DNA from: a virus
Direction: 5' to 3' (one strand)
Virus record (IMG/VR): IMGVR_UViG_3300009155_000206
Location: 1-27,360 of that record
DNA: 27,360 nt
The position numbers and the translations under genes were made by a program. Shown here piece by piece: positions 15,696 through 23,605 of this stretch; position 1 is the first letter of the stretch; every line of letters starts with the position of its first letter. The notes under the pieces were generated by a model, which searched no databases, was not told the DNA's origin, and worked only from the letters and a program-made list of their open reading frames with translations.

Positions 15696-17327
15696 ATGAT
15701 TCTTCGACCAAGACAAAAAGCATTTGTAGAGAAGTGCCACACGGCGCTTGATCAGTACGGAGCAGCCCTTGGGGTTGCGCCAACCGGAGCAGGCAAGACT
15801 GTCATGCTCTCGGCAGCGGCAAGCCGATACAAGCGGACGCTCATTCTCCAGCACCGTGACGAGCTAGTCAGCCAGAACCGCAAAACGTTCACGGCTATTA
15901 ATCCGCGCATGAGGAGTGATTTATTCACGGCAGAGCGTAAGAACTGGGGAGTAAACGCCACATTTGGCATGGTTCAGACGCTCGTCAAGGAGCGAAACCT
16001 TGCGACCATGCCGAATAACTTGGACCTGTTGGTAGTAGACGAAGCACATCACGTTGCTGCCGCCTCGTACCAGAAAATCATTGAAGCCTTCCGAGAGCAG
16101 AACCCAGAGGGCCACATCTTGGGCCTGACGGCAACGCCCCAGCGCAGCGACCGAAAGGCGCTCATCGGCACGTTCCCGGTGGTCGCTGACATCATTCAGC
16201 TCGCTGAACTGGTTCAGGGTGGGTTTCTAGTGCGCCCTCGGGGGATCGTCATGGATCTTGGACTCAAGTCAGAACTGGACCGAATTCCCAAGACCAGCGA
16301 CTGGGACATGGACCAAGTGGCCGAGGTCATGGACAAGTCGCCGCTGAATGACCGGATCGTCAAGGAATGGAAGGCACAGGCCGGAGGACGGCGCACAGTA
16401 GTCTTCACTGCCACCGTGGCGCACGCCGAGCATCTATGCCAAGCGTTCGTTGAGGCCGGTGTGTCTGCTGTAGTAGTCCACGGTGAGATGGGTGGCGGAG
16501 ACCGCGCAGCAACTCTGAAGGGTTTCGACGAGGGACGGTATCAAGTGATACTAAACGTGGCCGTCCTGACCGAGGGTTGGGATTGTCAGCCTGTGTCCTG
16601 TGTAGTCCTCGTGAGGCCATGTTCGAGCAAAAGCGTTATGCTCCAGATGGTTGGGCGTGGCCTCAGAAAGCTGGACCCAGAGCGGTATCCTGGGCAGACC
16701 AAATCTGACTGCGTCATCATGGACTTTGGCTACAGCCTAGTGACGCACGGTAACCTGGAGGCGGACGTGCGGTTAATCCAGAAGGCCAAGGACTCCGAGC
16801 ACGGCGAGGCACCAGAAAAGACCTGCAAAGGGTGTGGGATCAAGCTGCCGATCAGTGTAATGATCTGTCCGATCTGCGGCTACGAGGACAAGATTTCTCG
16901 GGGAATCCTTGAGGAGTTCCGCATGACCGAGGTGGAATTGCTCGATGCGTCGCCGTTTATGTGGGAGTCGTTGTTTGACGGGCTGGTTCTGGTAGCAAAC
17001 GGGATGCAGGCCTGGGCGGCGGTCATCTCTTTTGGCGGAAACTTCTGGGCCGTGGGGGCTGTCGAAGGACAGCGTGTTCAGAAGATCGACGTGTCGGATG
17101 ACAAGATCCTAGCGATCTCCAGCGCAGATGATTTTCTGCGCACCAACGGCGACACAAGCTTGTGCCGGAAGACCCGGTCGTGGCTTAATCTGCCTCCGAC
17201 TCAAAAGCAACTTCAGCTTCTGGGTGGTGGCGCTTCCATGTTCAACATGAACCGCTACCGAGCATCCTGCCTACTGACATGGAACTTCAACGAGAACAAA
17301 ATTCGCACAAGAATTACCGCACGATGA
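15696..17327 (+). CDS. SF2 DEAH-box helicase with C-terminal zinc ribbon
   Basis: The product has 543 residues. Motifs in order are RPRQ at residues 4-7 (Q-motif-like), Walker A PTGAGKT at residues 29-35, DEAH at residues 115-118, LTATP at residues 144-148, and QMVGRGLR at residues 317-324 (motif VI). Four cysteines at 377, 380, 391 and 394 (CKGCG and CPICG) form a zinc ribbon after the helicase core. The remaining 145 residues show no known motif. The layout resembles phage RecG/RadD-like or YeeB-type superfamily 2 enzymes that remodel DNA. It probably works with the neighbouring Sak4-like and SSB proteins. The stop overlaps the next ATG (ATGA). Confidence 0.9.
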   Translation: MILRPRQKAFVEKCHTALDQYGAALGVAPTGAGKTVMLSAAASRYKRTLILQHRDELVSQNRKTFTAINPRMRSDLFTAERKNWGVNATFGMVQTLVKERNLATMPNNLDLLVVDEAHHVAAASYQKIIEAFREQNPEGHILGLTATPQRSDRKALIGTFPVVADIIQLAELVQGGFLVRPRGIVMDLGLKSELDRIPKTSDWDMDQVAEVMDKSPLNDRIVKEWKAQAGGRRTVVFTATVAHAEHLCQAFVEAGVSAVVVHGEMGGGDRAATLKGFDEGRYQVILNVAVLTEGWDCQPVSCVVLVRPCSSKSVMLQMVGRGLRKLDPERYPGQTKSDCVIMDFGYSLVTHGNLEADVRLIQKAKDSEHGEAPEKTCKGCGIKLPISVMICPICGYEDKISRGILEEFRMTEVELLDASPFMWESLFDGLVLVANGMQAWAAVISFGGNFWAVGAVEGQRVQKIDVSDDKILAISSADDFLRTNGDTSLCRKTRSWLNLPPTQKQLQLLGGGASMFNMNRYRASCLLTWNFNENKIRTRITAR

Positions 17328-17575
17328 TTCCATCACCCTTAGAAGCAAAGGTTTACTGGTTGAATGCAATCGGTGTCAGCATGAAAGAAGTGGCTTCAAT
17401 GCTGTCCTGCTCACGGCAGGCAGCACAGGCGGCACTCGATTCCGCCCGAAAGAAAGCAAAGAAAGTTGGGCTTTCGTATAAAATGCAGCTAAAGCCAGAG
17501 GCAGAGTTGCCGACAATAGAGAGTGGAATGAGCATCGCAATGACGCTCGCCAGAGAAGCAAATCTAATCAAATGA
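17324..17575 (+). CDS. Small HTH protein (83 aa)
   Basis: The ATG at 17324 overlaps the helicase stop (ATGA) and is preferred over the in-frame ATG at 17279. Residues 5-45 (LEAKVYWLNAIGVSMKEVAS, then MLSCSRQAAQAALDSARKKA) read as a helix-turn-helix of the sigma-region-4 or MarR/AsnC kind: IGVSMKEVASMLSCSRQAAQ is a standard helix, turn, recognition helix. The rest is helical. It may be a small transcription factor or a DNA-binding accessory protein. The class is inferred from one motif. Confidence 0.6.
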   Translation: MIPSPLEAKVYWLNAIGVSMKEVASMLSCSRQAAQAALDSARKKAKKVGLSYKMQLKPEAELPTIESGMSIAMTLAREANLIK

Positions 17576-17784
17576 CACAAAATGAAACAGTTGCCACAGA
17601 AGTGATACTTCTGGAGGCAGAGCGCCAGTTAGCTTCCGTTCAGGAAGCTTTTGAAATCGCACTTGAAGCCGCAAGCCAGCTTCTTGAGTTGGGAGTGCCA
17701 TCCATCCGCAACCGACAGAATCTACTGGCATGGTCCCATCTTGGGCTGACCATCGAAACACTTAAAAGGGAGCTAAAATGCTAA
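17572..17784 (+). CDS. Hypothetical helical protein (70 aa)
   Basis: The start overlaps the previous stop (ATGA). The product is almost all helix, with acidic and Ala/Leu-rich heptads (LEAERQLASVQEAFEIALEA), consistent with a short coiled coil. It contains one Cys at the very end. No family is recognised. The tight coupling on both sides supports it as a real gene of the replication block. Confidence 0.6.
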   Translation: MTQNETVATEVILLEAERQLASVQEAFEIALEAASQLLELGVPSIRNRQNLLAWSHLGLTIETLKRELKC

Positions 17785-17921
17785 GTATCGGATTTGATGG
17801 AGACGAGGACGACCGCTACGAGGAATGTCCGGTCTGCGAGAAGTGCAAAAATGAAATGAGCCTTGATTTGTGGGATGAGTGGTTCTGCGAGGTGTGCTCT
17901 AAGCCGGAGGATGAAGAATGA
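17778..17921 (+). CDS. Small acidic zinc-ribbon protein (47 aa)
   Basis: This short ORF overlaps the previous gene by 7 nt, and its stop overlaps the next start (ATGA). It encodes a very acidic protein with two Cys pairs: CPVCEKC near residues 17-23 and CEVC near residues 38-41. That gives a CxxC...CxxC arrangement likely to bind zinc. GAGCTAAAATG at its start has a weak ribosome binding site. Small zinc ribbons of this kind are frequent among phage early genes; the function is unknown. Confidence 0.65.
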   Translation: MLSIGFDGDEDDRYEECPVCEKCKNEMSLDLWDEWFCEVCSKPEDEE

Positions 17922-18196
17922 CAACTGAAACACTTATAGCAAACCTTAAAGAATTGCACCCGGTAGGGCCGCTTACAAATTCTTTAGTCACATTAGCGGC
18001 TTTGAGGCTGGAGGAGTTGCAGCGGGACTTAGTTAGGCTGCGTCGTACTACAACCCGCCCAGAGCCCTCGCGGCTGGAGATTGCGGCGATGTTAATAGCT
18101 GGGTCGTATGCGTGTCAGGATATCAATCCGCTGGAAGCAAACATCGCGCTTAAACAGGCAGACAAACTCATCGCAGCAGCAAAGGAGGCAGAATGA
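17918..18196 (+). CDS. Hypothetical early protein (92 aa)
   Basis: A purine-rich GGAGG stretch lies about 8 nt before the ATG, and the start overlaps the previous stop. The product is helical; the second half (LEIAAMLIAGSYACQDINPL, then EANIALKQADKLIAAAKEAE) looks like a conserved helical hairpin. Small proteins with such an 'AxxIAxG...A..AD.LI..A' ending are frequent in phage early regions and are unassigned. The stop overlaps the next start (ATGA). Confidence 0.6.
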   Translation: MTTETLIANLKELHPVGPLTNSLVTLAALRLEELQRDLVRLRRTTTRPEPSRLEIAAMLIAGSYACQDINPLEANIALKQADKLIAAAKEAE

Positions 18197-18873
18197 CCGT
18201 AATGCCTGCTAACGCAACAGGGTGGTTTTGGCATTATCTTGCGCGAGAAACTGGCAAAATCGGCCATTTGTTTTCGCCCGACGCCCAGCGTGGCCCGTGG
18301 CCGTGGATGCCTTATGCCTTGGACAACGGCGCATTCGCAGCGTGGGACATGGCCGCCAATGTTTGGGATGAATCAAAATGGGATGTTAATGCATGGCGGC
18401 GCATGATCTTTTGGGCGCAGGCTCAACAGCAGCAACCGCTCTGGGCCATCGTTCCAGATTGGATCGGAGACGGTGATAAGACCATTGAGCGGTGGCAGCA
18501 ATTCAAAGATGAAATTCCGTTTCCGAAAGCCTTAGCAGTGCAAGATGGAATGACGGTGGAGGCAGCTCGGGCGTTAAATCCTGACGTGATTGCGATTGGC
18601 GGCACAACCGACTGGAAGTGGGCGACGGTCGAAATGTGGGCAAAAGAGTTTCCGCGAGTCCATGTCCTTAGAGTCAACAGTCCTTCAAATTTAGATTACC
18701 TTGAGTCTTTGGGGATTGAAAGCTGTGACGGTACAGGGTGGAATCGCGGAAACAAAAATCAAACCATGGGACTGGAACTTTGGGCAAGAGAAAACCCACA
18801 ACCAAGGGCTGACTTGCTGACGCCTTTTACTTGTCGGCAACAACGCGACAAGGAGCAAATGACTTTTGCATGA
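18193..18873 (+). CDS. TGT/DpdA-like base-exchange protein (queuine tRNA-ribosyltransferase fold)
   Basis: An AAGGAGG site lies 5 nt before the ATG. The 226-residue product has the ordered motifs of the tRNA-guanine transglycosylase superfamily as seen in phage DpdA-like proteins: LDNGAF with D44, VPDW at residues 87-90, QDG at residues 117-119, IGGTTDWKW at residues 135-143, VLRVNSPSNLDYLESLGI at residues 158-175, and SCDGTGWNRGN at residues 177-187. By analogy with TGT, D44 may be the general acid/base and D179 the nucleophile. Such enzymes swap guanine for a 7-deazaguanine in DNA or tRNA. It is shorter than bacterial TGT (about 370-380 residues) and lacks the C-terminal zinc site. No precursor-synthesis gene is seen in the window. 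Confidence 0.72.
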   Translation: MTVMPANATGWFWHYLARETGKIGHLFSPDAQRGPWPWMPYALDNGAFAAWDMAANVWDESKWDVNAWRRMIFWAQAQQQQPLWAIVPDWIGDGDKTIERWQQFKDEIPFPKALAVQDGMTVEAARALNPDVIAIGGTTDWKWATVEMWAKEFPRVHVLRVNSPSNLDYLESLGIESCDGTGWNRGNKNQTMGLELWARENPQPRADLLTPFTCRQQRDKEQMTFA

Positions 18874-18911
18874 GTCCACATGAATTACATTTACACTGGA
18901 AAAACAAACAA

Positions 18912-19160
18912 ATGACCGACAAACAGATCAACGCGGCGATTGAAACAGTGCTGCACCAAAATGAGCATTGGATGATCTCAAGAGACTACTGCACCGACCT
19001 CAATGCAATACATGAGGCGGAGCAGACGCTGAAAGGAATGGCGCTTTATGAGCATATCGATCAATTATTTGACTTATGCTATGAACCAACTATTGCCACA
19101 GCACGCCAACGCGCAGAGGCGTTTCTGAGGACGCTGGGGAAGTGGGAGGAGGCAGAATGA
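18912..19160 (+). CDS. Small phage protein, paralogue 1 (82 aa)
   Basis: The ATG at 18912 is chosen because the product then starts like its neighbour (MTDKQINAAI against MTNKQINAAI). An ATG at 18870 overlaps the previous stop and would add 14 residues. The shared core is INAAIxxV near the start, LNAxHEAEx in the middle, and ATARxRAEAFLRTLGKWEE at the end. This 'LNAMHEAEK...ATAxQRAEAFL' pattern is widespread in small phage proteins that may have an alpha-beta-alpha sandwich fold. The function is unknown. The stop overlaps the paralogue's start. Confidence 0.65.
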   Translation: MTDKQINAAIETVLHQNEHWMISRDYCTDLNAIHEAEQTLKGMALYEHIDQLFDLCYEPTIATARQRAEAFLRTLGKWEEAE

Positions 19161-19474
19161 CAAACAAACAAATTAACGCGGCGATCGCTGAGGTGTGTGG
19201 GTGGACTGGCATTTTTGAGCATCCAGAGTTTGGATTGATGGGAGTCGCCCCGGAGACGCATGGCTGCCGGACTGCGGTTGAGGAGTACGCCCACTGCCTC
19301 AATGCGATGCATGAGGCGGAGAAGTTGCTGAATTCTGATGACATTTTTGAAGCGTACTACTTGGCGCTTTATGAAACGACCCAGTCAACACGCTGGCCAG
19401 TGTGTGCAACTGCCCGCGAACGCGCAGAGGCGTTTCTGCGCACGCTGGGCAAATGGGAGGAGGTGCAGGGGTGA
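19157..19474 (+). CDS. Small phage protein, paralogue 2 (105 aa)
   Basis: The start overlaps the previous stop (ATGA). It repeats the architecture of the gene before it, with a 20-residue-longer middle that contains GWTGIFEHPEFGLMGVAPET. The DNA around the C-termini is nearly identical for about 35 nt (CAACGCGCAGAGGCGTTTCT against CGAACGCGCAGAGGCGTTTC), so one copy probably arose by tandem duplication. The function is unknown; it may bind a partner in replication or host takeover. Confidence 0.68.
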   Translation: MTNKQINAAIAEVCGWTGIFEHPEFGLMGVAPETHGCRTAVEEYAHCLNAMHEAEKLLNSDDIFEAYYLALYETTQSTRWPVCATARERAEAFLRTLGKWEEVQG

Positions 19475-20256
19475 GTGCAAAGAACATGTTTGAACCACCA
19501 AAGCAGCGTCACAATGAGGAAATCGAGGCCGCTATCTCCAATGCACTCACCATCACCAGAAGCAGAGAAGACCGGCGCACCTACCTTGGGGCGTCGAGAT
19601 GGGGGCATCACTGTGAGCGCGCACTCGGATACGAGTTCCATGCCACTCCCAGAGACGACATGTCCAAGCCCCAGTTCAGTGCTAACTTGTACCGCGTATT
19701 CGACATGGGACACGACGGCGAGAGTCGCATGTCCGAGTATATGCGAATGGCGGGGTTTGAGTTGCAGACGGAAAAGCCAGGAGGCGGTCAGATAGGGTTC
19801 TCGGTCTGCGGAGGAAAGCTTGGTGGGCACTGCGACGGCATCGTCCACGGTGGCCCCGGTATTAGCAAGGCGCCGCTTGTCTGGGAGAATAAGGCGCTCA
19901 ACAACAAATCGTGGAGTGATACCAAGGACAAGGGTGTCGCCAAAAGCAAGCCGCTGTACTACGCGCAGATGCAGACCTACATTGCATATCTCGATTTGCA
20001 AGGTTTCCTGTTTACGGCCATGAACCGAGACACTGGGGAGGTCTACGTTGAGTTGGGTGAGCCAGATATGAGGTTGGCTCAGGAGGTCAGCGACAAGGCG
20101 CTGCGCATCATCCAGAGTGAGCACCCAGAGCAGTTGCCGAGGGCGGCGAGTGTAGAAACAGACTGGCAGTGCCGGTTCTGTGACTTCCAGAAGCAGTGTT
20201 GGGGGCGGAAAGAAACGCCAGTCGAGCAGCGTCAGTACTTTAACTACAAAAAATGA
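19471..20256 (+). CDS. PD-(D/E)XK nuclease with Cas4-like Fe-S cysteines
   Basis: The GTG at 19471 overlaps the previous stop (GTGA) and has GGAGGAGGT about 8 nt upstream. The product has 261 residues. H81 (MGHDGE), D122 (GGHCDGI) and E139-x-K141 (WENKAL) give the H...D...ExK active site of the PD-(D/E)XK superfamily, and YYAQMQTYIAYL is the following helix. Four cysteines fit a Cas4/AddB-type cluster: C48 near the N-terminus and C234, C237 and C243 near the end (CRFCDFQKQC). Such enzymes process DNA ends for recombination. It overlaps the primase-helicase start, so the two are coupled. Confidence 0.85.
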   Translation: MSAKNMFEPPKQRHNEEIEAAISNALTITRSREDRRTYLGASRWGHHCERALGYEFHATPRDDMSKPQFSANLYRVFDMGHDGESRMSEYMRMAGFELQTEKPGGGQIGFSVCGGKLGGHCDGIVHGGPGISKAPLVWENKALNNKSWSDTKDKGVAKSKPLYYAQMQTYIAYLDLQGFLFTAMNRDTGEVYVELGEPDMRLAQEVSDKALRIIQSEHPEQLPRAASVETDWQCRFCDFQKQCWGRKETPVEQRQYFNYKK

Positions 20257-22697
20257 TGACAGAGAAAAATGAAAGCCTGGTCCACTTTGATGAGGCCCAG
20301 GTCAGGGAACACTTGTCTTTTATCTTCGGGGCTGTCGACTTTCAGCCCGGAGCATATATTTGTCTCCGAGGGATCGGAGAGAAGGGAACAGCGCAGGAAG
20401 GCACGTTCAGGGAAGAGTTTTTCTTTGAGCCGGCAGTGGAACAGAACTGGATGAATTCAGCCGTAGAGCACTGCCAACGCTGGGGACAGCATGCCGTGGC
20501 CTCGTTCATTGTGCCGTGCGTATTGAAAGCACCCAAGGCAACGTCTTTAAATGTCAGCCAGTTTACCACAGTTGTTGCGGACTTTGATTCTGGTAACACA
20601 GATGAGCGGATCGCTTGGGTGGCGGAACACATTGGAATGCCGGATTTGGTGGTCGAGTCTGGTGGAACTACCGAGGCCGGAACGCCAAAGCGGCATGCCT
20701 GGTGGAAGATTGAACCCACTGCTGATATTGAGGGCGTCATCAATCTGCGCCACGCAATTGCCGAGAAGTCCGGTGGGGATTTGATGCTGGGGCGGGGTGT
20801 GAAGGCCAATCCATTTGGCCGTTCTCACCAGCCAGTAAGAATCGCCGGCACAGTACACGGCAAGGGCGGTACGGCGAAGCCGTGCCGGTTTGAGTGGAGT
20901 GGGGAGATAACTGGAGACTGTCTGCACACTGACTTTGCCGACAAGGTTAAGGAGGTTCAGCCAGCTCCGTGGGCAACGAGGACAGTGATGTCCCTTGGGG
21001 ACGGGAATAACGTGATTCGGGGACTCTTTGGGGAGGATAGCACGAACTCAGGGGAGGACTTTGAGCCGGTGGAACTGAATAGGGATGTTCATGCCGGCGG
21101 GGACACAGTCACTCGCTTCGGAGAGTTTAACCGGGTTGCCGGGCACTACATCCACTGTGTGCGGCGCGGGGACATGGACAAGGCAGAAGCCTTTGAGGCA
21201 TTGAGTGGGTGGGTGAGCGCCCACATGAAACCAGCATGGCCTGAGGCGCGAGTGAGGACAGAGTGGGAGGCCCTGTGCCGTCAGGACGTGTCCTCGAAGG
21301 GTGCTTTTACAGAGGAAAAATCGGGGACACACTCGGGGACAGGGGCGCTGCCAGTGGGGGAGAACGGTTTGCTAGCGTGGAGTGCCCACCGGTGGATCAC
21401 CGACCCAGTTCCGGTACACGAGGAACTGGTAGAGGGTTTGGTGCTCAAGGGTGAGCCGCATCTGTTTGTGGGTGAGGGTGGATCGGGAAAGACGTTTCTT
21501 GTGGCAGATCTGGCGCTGAAGGTGGCGGCCTGGAACGAGGCCAAGGACTATTTCTGGTGCGGTCAGAAGGTCCGCGCCGGTGGGACCGCTGTGTTGATTC
21601 TGTGTGAGGATAGCCAGACCGAGATGCATATCCGGATCAAGCAACTCGATCAGGGGGGACTGATCAATCAGGCCGGTGACCGATTGATAGTACTACCAAT
21701 GACCAACATTGGGGGTGCGTTTCCGCTGACCCAGCGGAACTCGAAGACCGGTGAATCGGTTACATCAGACCGCTGGCGGTCCATGCTGGATCTGATGAAG
21801 GCGCTCCCGGAGCCGCCGGTTCTGGTGGCGATTGATACGCTTAACAGTGTGTCGCACGGGGACGAGAACTCGAATGTCGTCATCGCCGAGATGATGCGGG
21901 AGGCCCACCGCGTTTGCGGGGAGATGGGAGCGGCTTTGCTGATTAACCACCACATCCGCAAGTCAAACGAGCCTTTAAGATCTCTGGAAGAATTACGCAG
22001 TGCGATCCGTGGAGCGTCAGCGATTCCCTCGTATTTCCGCATCAACTTTGGGATGTTTCATGCAAGCGATTACGAGCGGCGCATGAAAGCGATGAGCATG
22101 ACTCCAAAACGGGGCGCAATGTGGAAGTTCGGAGTCGTAAAAGCGAACATTCATGGGCTCTTGCAGGGCGAGCGTACTCTGTTGCGTAATGGGATCGGCC
22201 TCTTGGAGGACATTACCGTTAACGACTCGTATGCCGCTGTGAACGTGTCTGAGCGTGTGGCTTGGATGGTTTACGCCATTCAGCAGGCGGCCTCGGCGCT
22301 GCATCCGTACGCTGTGGGTGGGAAGAATGCCGCCAACGGTCTCTATAAGCGCAGGAATGAGCTGCCACAGATCTTAAGGGGAGTAGGCTGGCGGGAGTTC
22401 GGGAACCTGGTTGAGGAAGCATTGGTCAAGGGACTGCTAGTGCCGTGTGCGGTGCGCGGATCAAAATCGAAGACGTATTTGGATGTACCGGGTGGGGTGT
22501 TGTCCCAGGACGAAGCAGGTGTAACGATAGCCTCTGGGTCGTATAACACGGCCCCAGAATGGGAGGATTTTTACTTCGATGCGGACTCCGGCGAGGTAGT
22601 TTTGGCCGCTAAAAGCAACGCTTGGAACGCGCAGTTTCAACGTACTGTGCCGCCCATGGGTGGCCCAAAGAGAAAAAGTGAGGATTTGGACCCATAG
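20253..22697 (+). CDS. Primase-helicase: N-terminal AEP-like primase fused to RepA-type hexameric helicase
   Basis: The product has 814 residues. The N-terminal 210 residues look like an archaeo-eukaryotic-type primase: ADFDSG with D110 and D112 as metal ligands, RHAWWK at residues 147-152, and QPVRIAGTVHGKGG at residues 193-206 are the expected spaced motifs. A linker of about 190 residues follows. The C-terminal part is a RecA-fold RepA/AAA_25-type helicase: Walker A GEGGSGKT at residues 407-414, Walker B VLVAIDTL at residues 523-530, and INHH at about residues 557-560. The RepA part is followed by a winged-helix-like end. It should open and prime the origin, which may lie immediately downstream. 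No other replicative polymerase is in the window. Confidence 0.88.
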   Translation: MMTEKNESLVHFDEAQVREHLSFIFGAVDFQPGAYICLRGIGEKGTAQEGTFREEFFFEPAVEQNWMNSAVEHCQRWGQHAVASFIVPCVLKAPKATSLNVSQFTTVVADFDSGNTDERIAWVAEHIGMPDLVVESGGTTEAGTPKRHAWWKIEPTADIEGVINLRHAIAEKSGGDLMLGRGVKANPFGRSHQPVRIAGTVHGKGGTAKPCRFEWSGEITGDCLHTDFADKVKEVQPAPWATRTVMSLGDGNNVIRGLFGEDSTNSGEDFEPVELNRDVHAGGDTVTRFGEFNRVAGHYIHCVRRGDMDKAEAFEALSGWVSAHMKPAWPEARVRTEWEALCRQDVSSKGAFTEEKSGTHSGTGALPVGENGLLAWSAHRWITDPVPVHEELVEGLVLKGEPHLFVGEGGSGKTFLVADLALKVAAWNEAKDYFWCGQKVRAGGTAVLILCEDSQTEMHIRIKQLDQGGLINQAGDRLIVLPMTNIGGAFPLTQRNSKTGESVTSDRWRSMLDLMKALPEPPVLVAIDTLNSVSHGDENSNVVIAEMMREAHRVCGEMGAALLINHHIRKSNEPLRSLEELRSAIRGASAIPSYFRINFGMFHASDYERRMKAMSMTPKRGAMWKFGVVKANIHGLLQGERTLLRNGIGLLEDITVNDSYAAVNVSERVAWMVYAIQQAASALHPYAVGGKNAANGLYKRRNELPQILRGVGWREFGNLVEEALVKGLLVPCAVRGSKSKTYLDVPGGVLSQDEAGVTIASGSYNTAPEWEDFYFDADSGEVVLAAKSNAWNAQFQRTVPPMGGPKRKSEDLDP

Positions 22698-23068
22698 GCC
22701 AAGAAAGGGACACGAGGACACGCCGCGTCAACAGAGTAAGCGTAATGTGCGTGTCCTCAGGGGACATGGAAAAGGACACGCAAAAGTGCGTAGAAAATGC
22801 GCGTGTCCTCAAATGCGTTTTTTGGGGGGTCTCGGGGACGGGCTTAAGTTGTTGAAAATTCAAACTTTACGCGATTTGAGGACACGGGGACTATATATAG
22901 GGAATAGGGATAAGTCCCCTAGTTCCCGTATCCTCATATATTCGGATACCCTTAACCGCTAACGCTAGGGTATCCGTATGAGGACCGTGAACGCTTCGCT
23001 TCCTTGCTATATTTTGCGACGGTGCTCAAAGTTTACAAAAAACAGCGTATACGCAGAAAAGAAGTACA
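22698..23068. repeat. Iteron-like repeats, candidate replication origin
   Basis: No gene is visible in these 371 nt. The 7-mer GGACACG occurs exactly four times on the plus strand (22708, 22716, 22774, 22880), and its complement CGTGTCC occurs twice (22750, 22802). The longer GAGGACACGC is present at 22714 and in inverted form at 22749 and 22801. A 16-nt unit (22744 and 22796, 15/16 identical) repeats 52 bp apart. Further right are an inverted repeat GGGGACT/AGTCCCC (22886-22919) around an AT-rich core, a perfect 10-bp inverted repeat CGGATACCCT/AGGGTATCCG (22943-22976), and the palindrome GCGTATACGC (23045-23054). The location after a primase-helicase fits an origin. Confidence 0.65.
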
Positions 23069-23605
23069 ATGAAAAAACAGATCACATTGAGCGAGGAGTG
23101 TAGCGACGGCACCGGTGAGTTGCTCGTTCGGCTGAGTGTGCGGGGAGAGCCCAAGAGCCAGCCGCGTCCGCGCTTTGTAAAAGGCCGTGTAATCTCAAAT
23201 ACCAGCCCAGCAGTGTCGTCATGGCAGTCGGCAGTGCAGAGGGCCGCTAGTGAGGCTTTGTGTGCGATTGAGCGGGGGTTGCTGGACAAGGCGACAGCCT
23301 TGAGAGTGGATGTGACGTTCTTCTTCCCGACGAAGAAGCCTGACCGCTGGGGCAAACCGCACACCCAGAAGCCTGACCGGGACAACTGCGACAAGCTGAT
23401 CTTGGACGAATGCACCAAGGTTGGACTCTTCGGTGGGGACGACTGCCGGGTATCCGCCGGCATGATCAGGAAGTACTGGTGCCGTGTTGGTGGTGAGGGA
23501 GCCGTCGTAGAGGTGTCGATAGACGCCTCAGGAGCCCCGTGGGAGGGTATGGACTCGACTTCGAGCATGACCACAGCCGACGAGGCTCCCGATTGGCTAG
23601 GATAG
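23069..23605 (+). CDS. RusA-like Holliday junction resolvase
   Basis: The product has 178 residues, longer than E. coli RusA (120) by extra ends. The N-terminal LLVRLSVRGEPKSQPRPRFV gives the 'P.SK.R.R' strand of the family. KPDRDNCDKLILD at residues 101-113 and FGGDDCRV at residues 121-128 carry the acidic residues equivalent to the metal-binding aspartates of RusA (D103, D105, D124/D125). The enzyme cuts four-way junctions made during recombination or replication. The C-terminal 25 residues are unmatched and probably disordered. It closes the plus-strand replication block, and its end overlaps a minus-strand gene by 9 nt. Confidence 0.88.
   Translation: MKKQITLSEECSDGTGELLVRLSVRGEPKSQPRPRFVKGRVISNTSPAVSSWQSAVQRAASEALCAIERGLLDKATALRVDVTFFFPTKKPDRWGKPHTQKPDRDNCDKLILDECTKVGLFGGDDCRVSAGMIRKYWCRVGGEGAVVEVSIDASGAPWEGMDSTSSMTTADEAPDWLG

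Noticed and set aside
19369-20124. 251-residue minus-strand ORF
   Set aside because: It lies antisense to the nuclease gene, whose active-site motifs are clear, and it has no recognisable domain or ribosome binding site.
22708-22886. CRISPR array
   Set aside because: The repeats are 7-16 nt, in mixed orientation and irregularly spaced, unlike CRISPR repeats.
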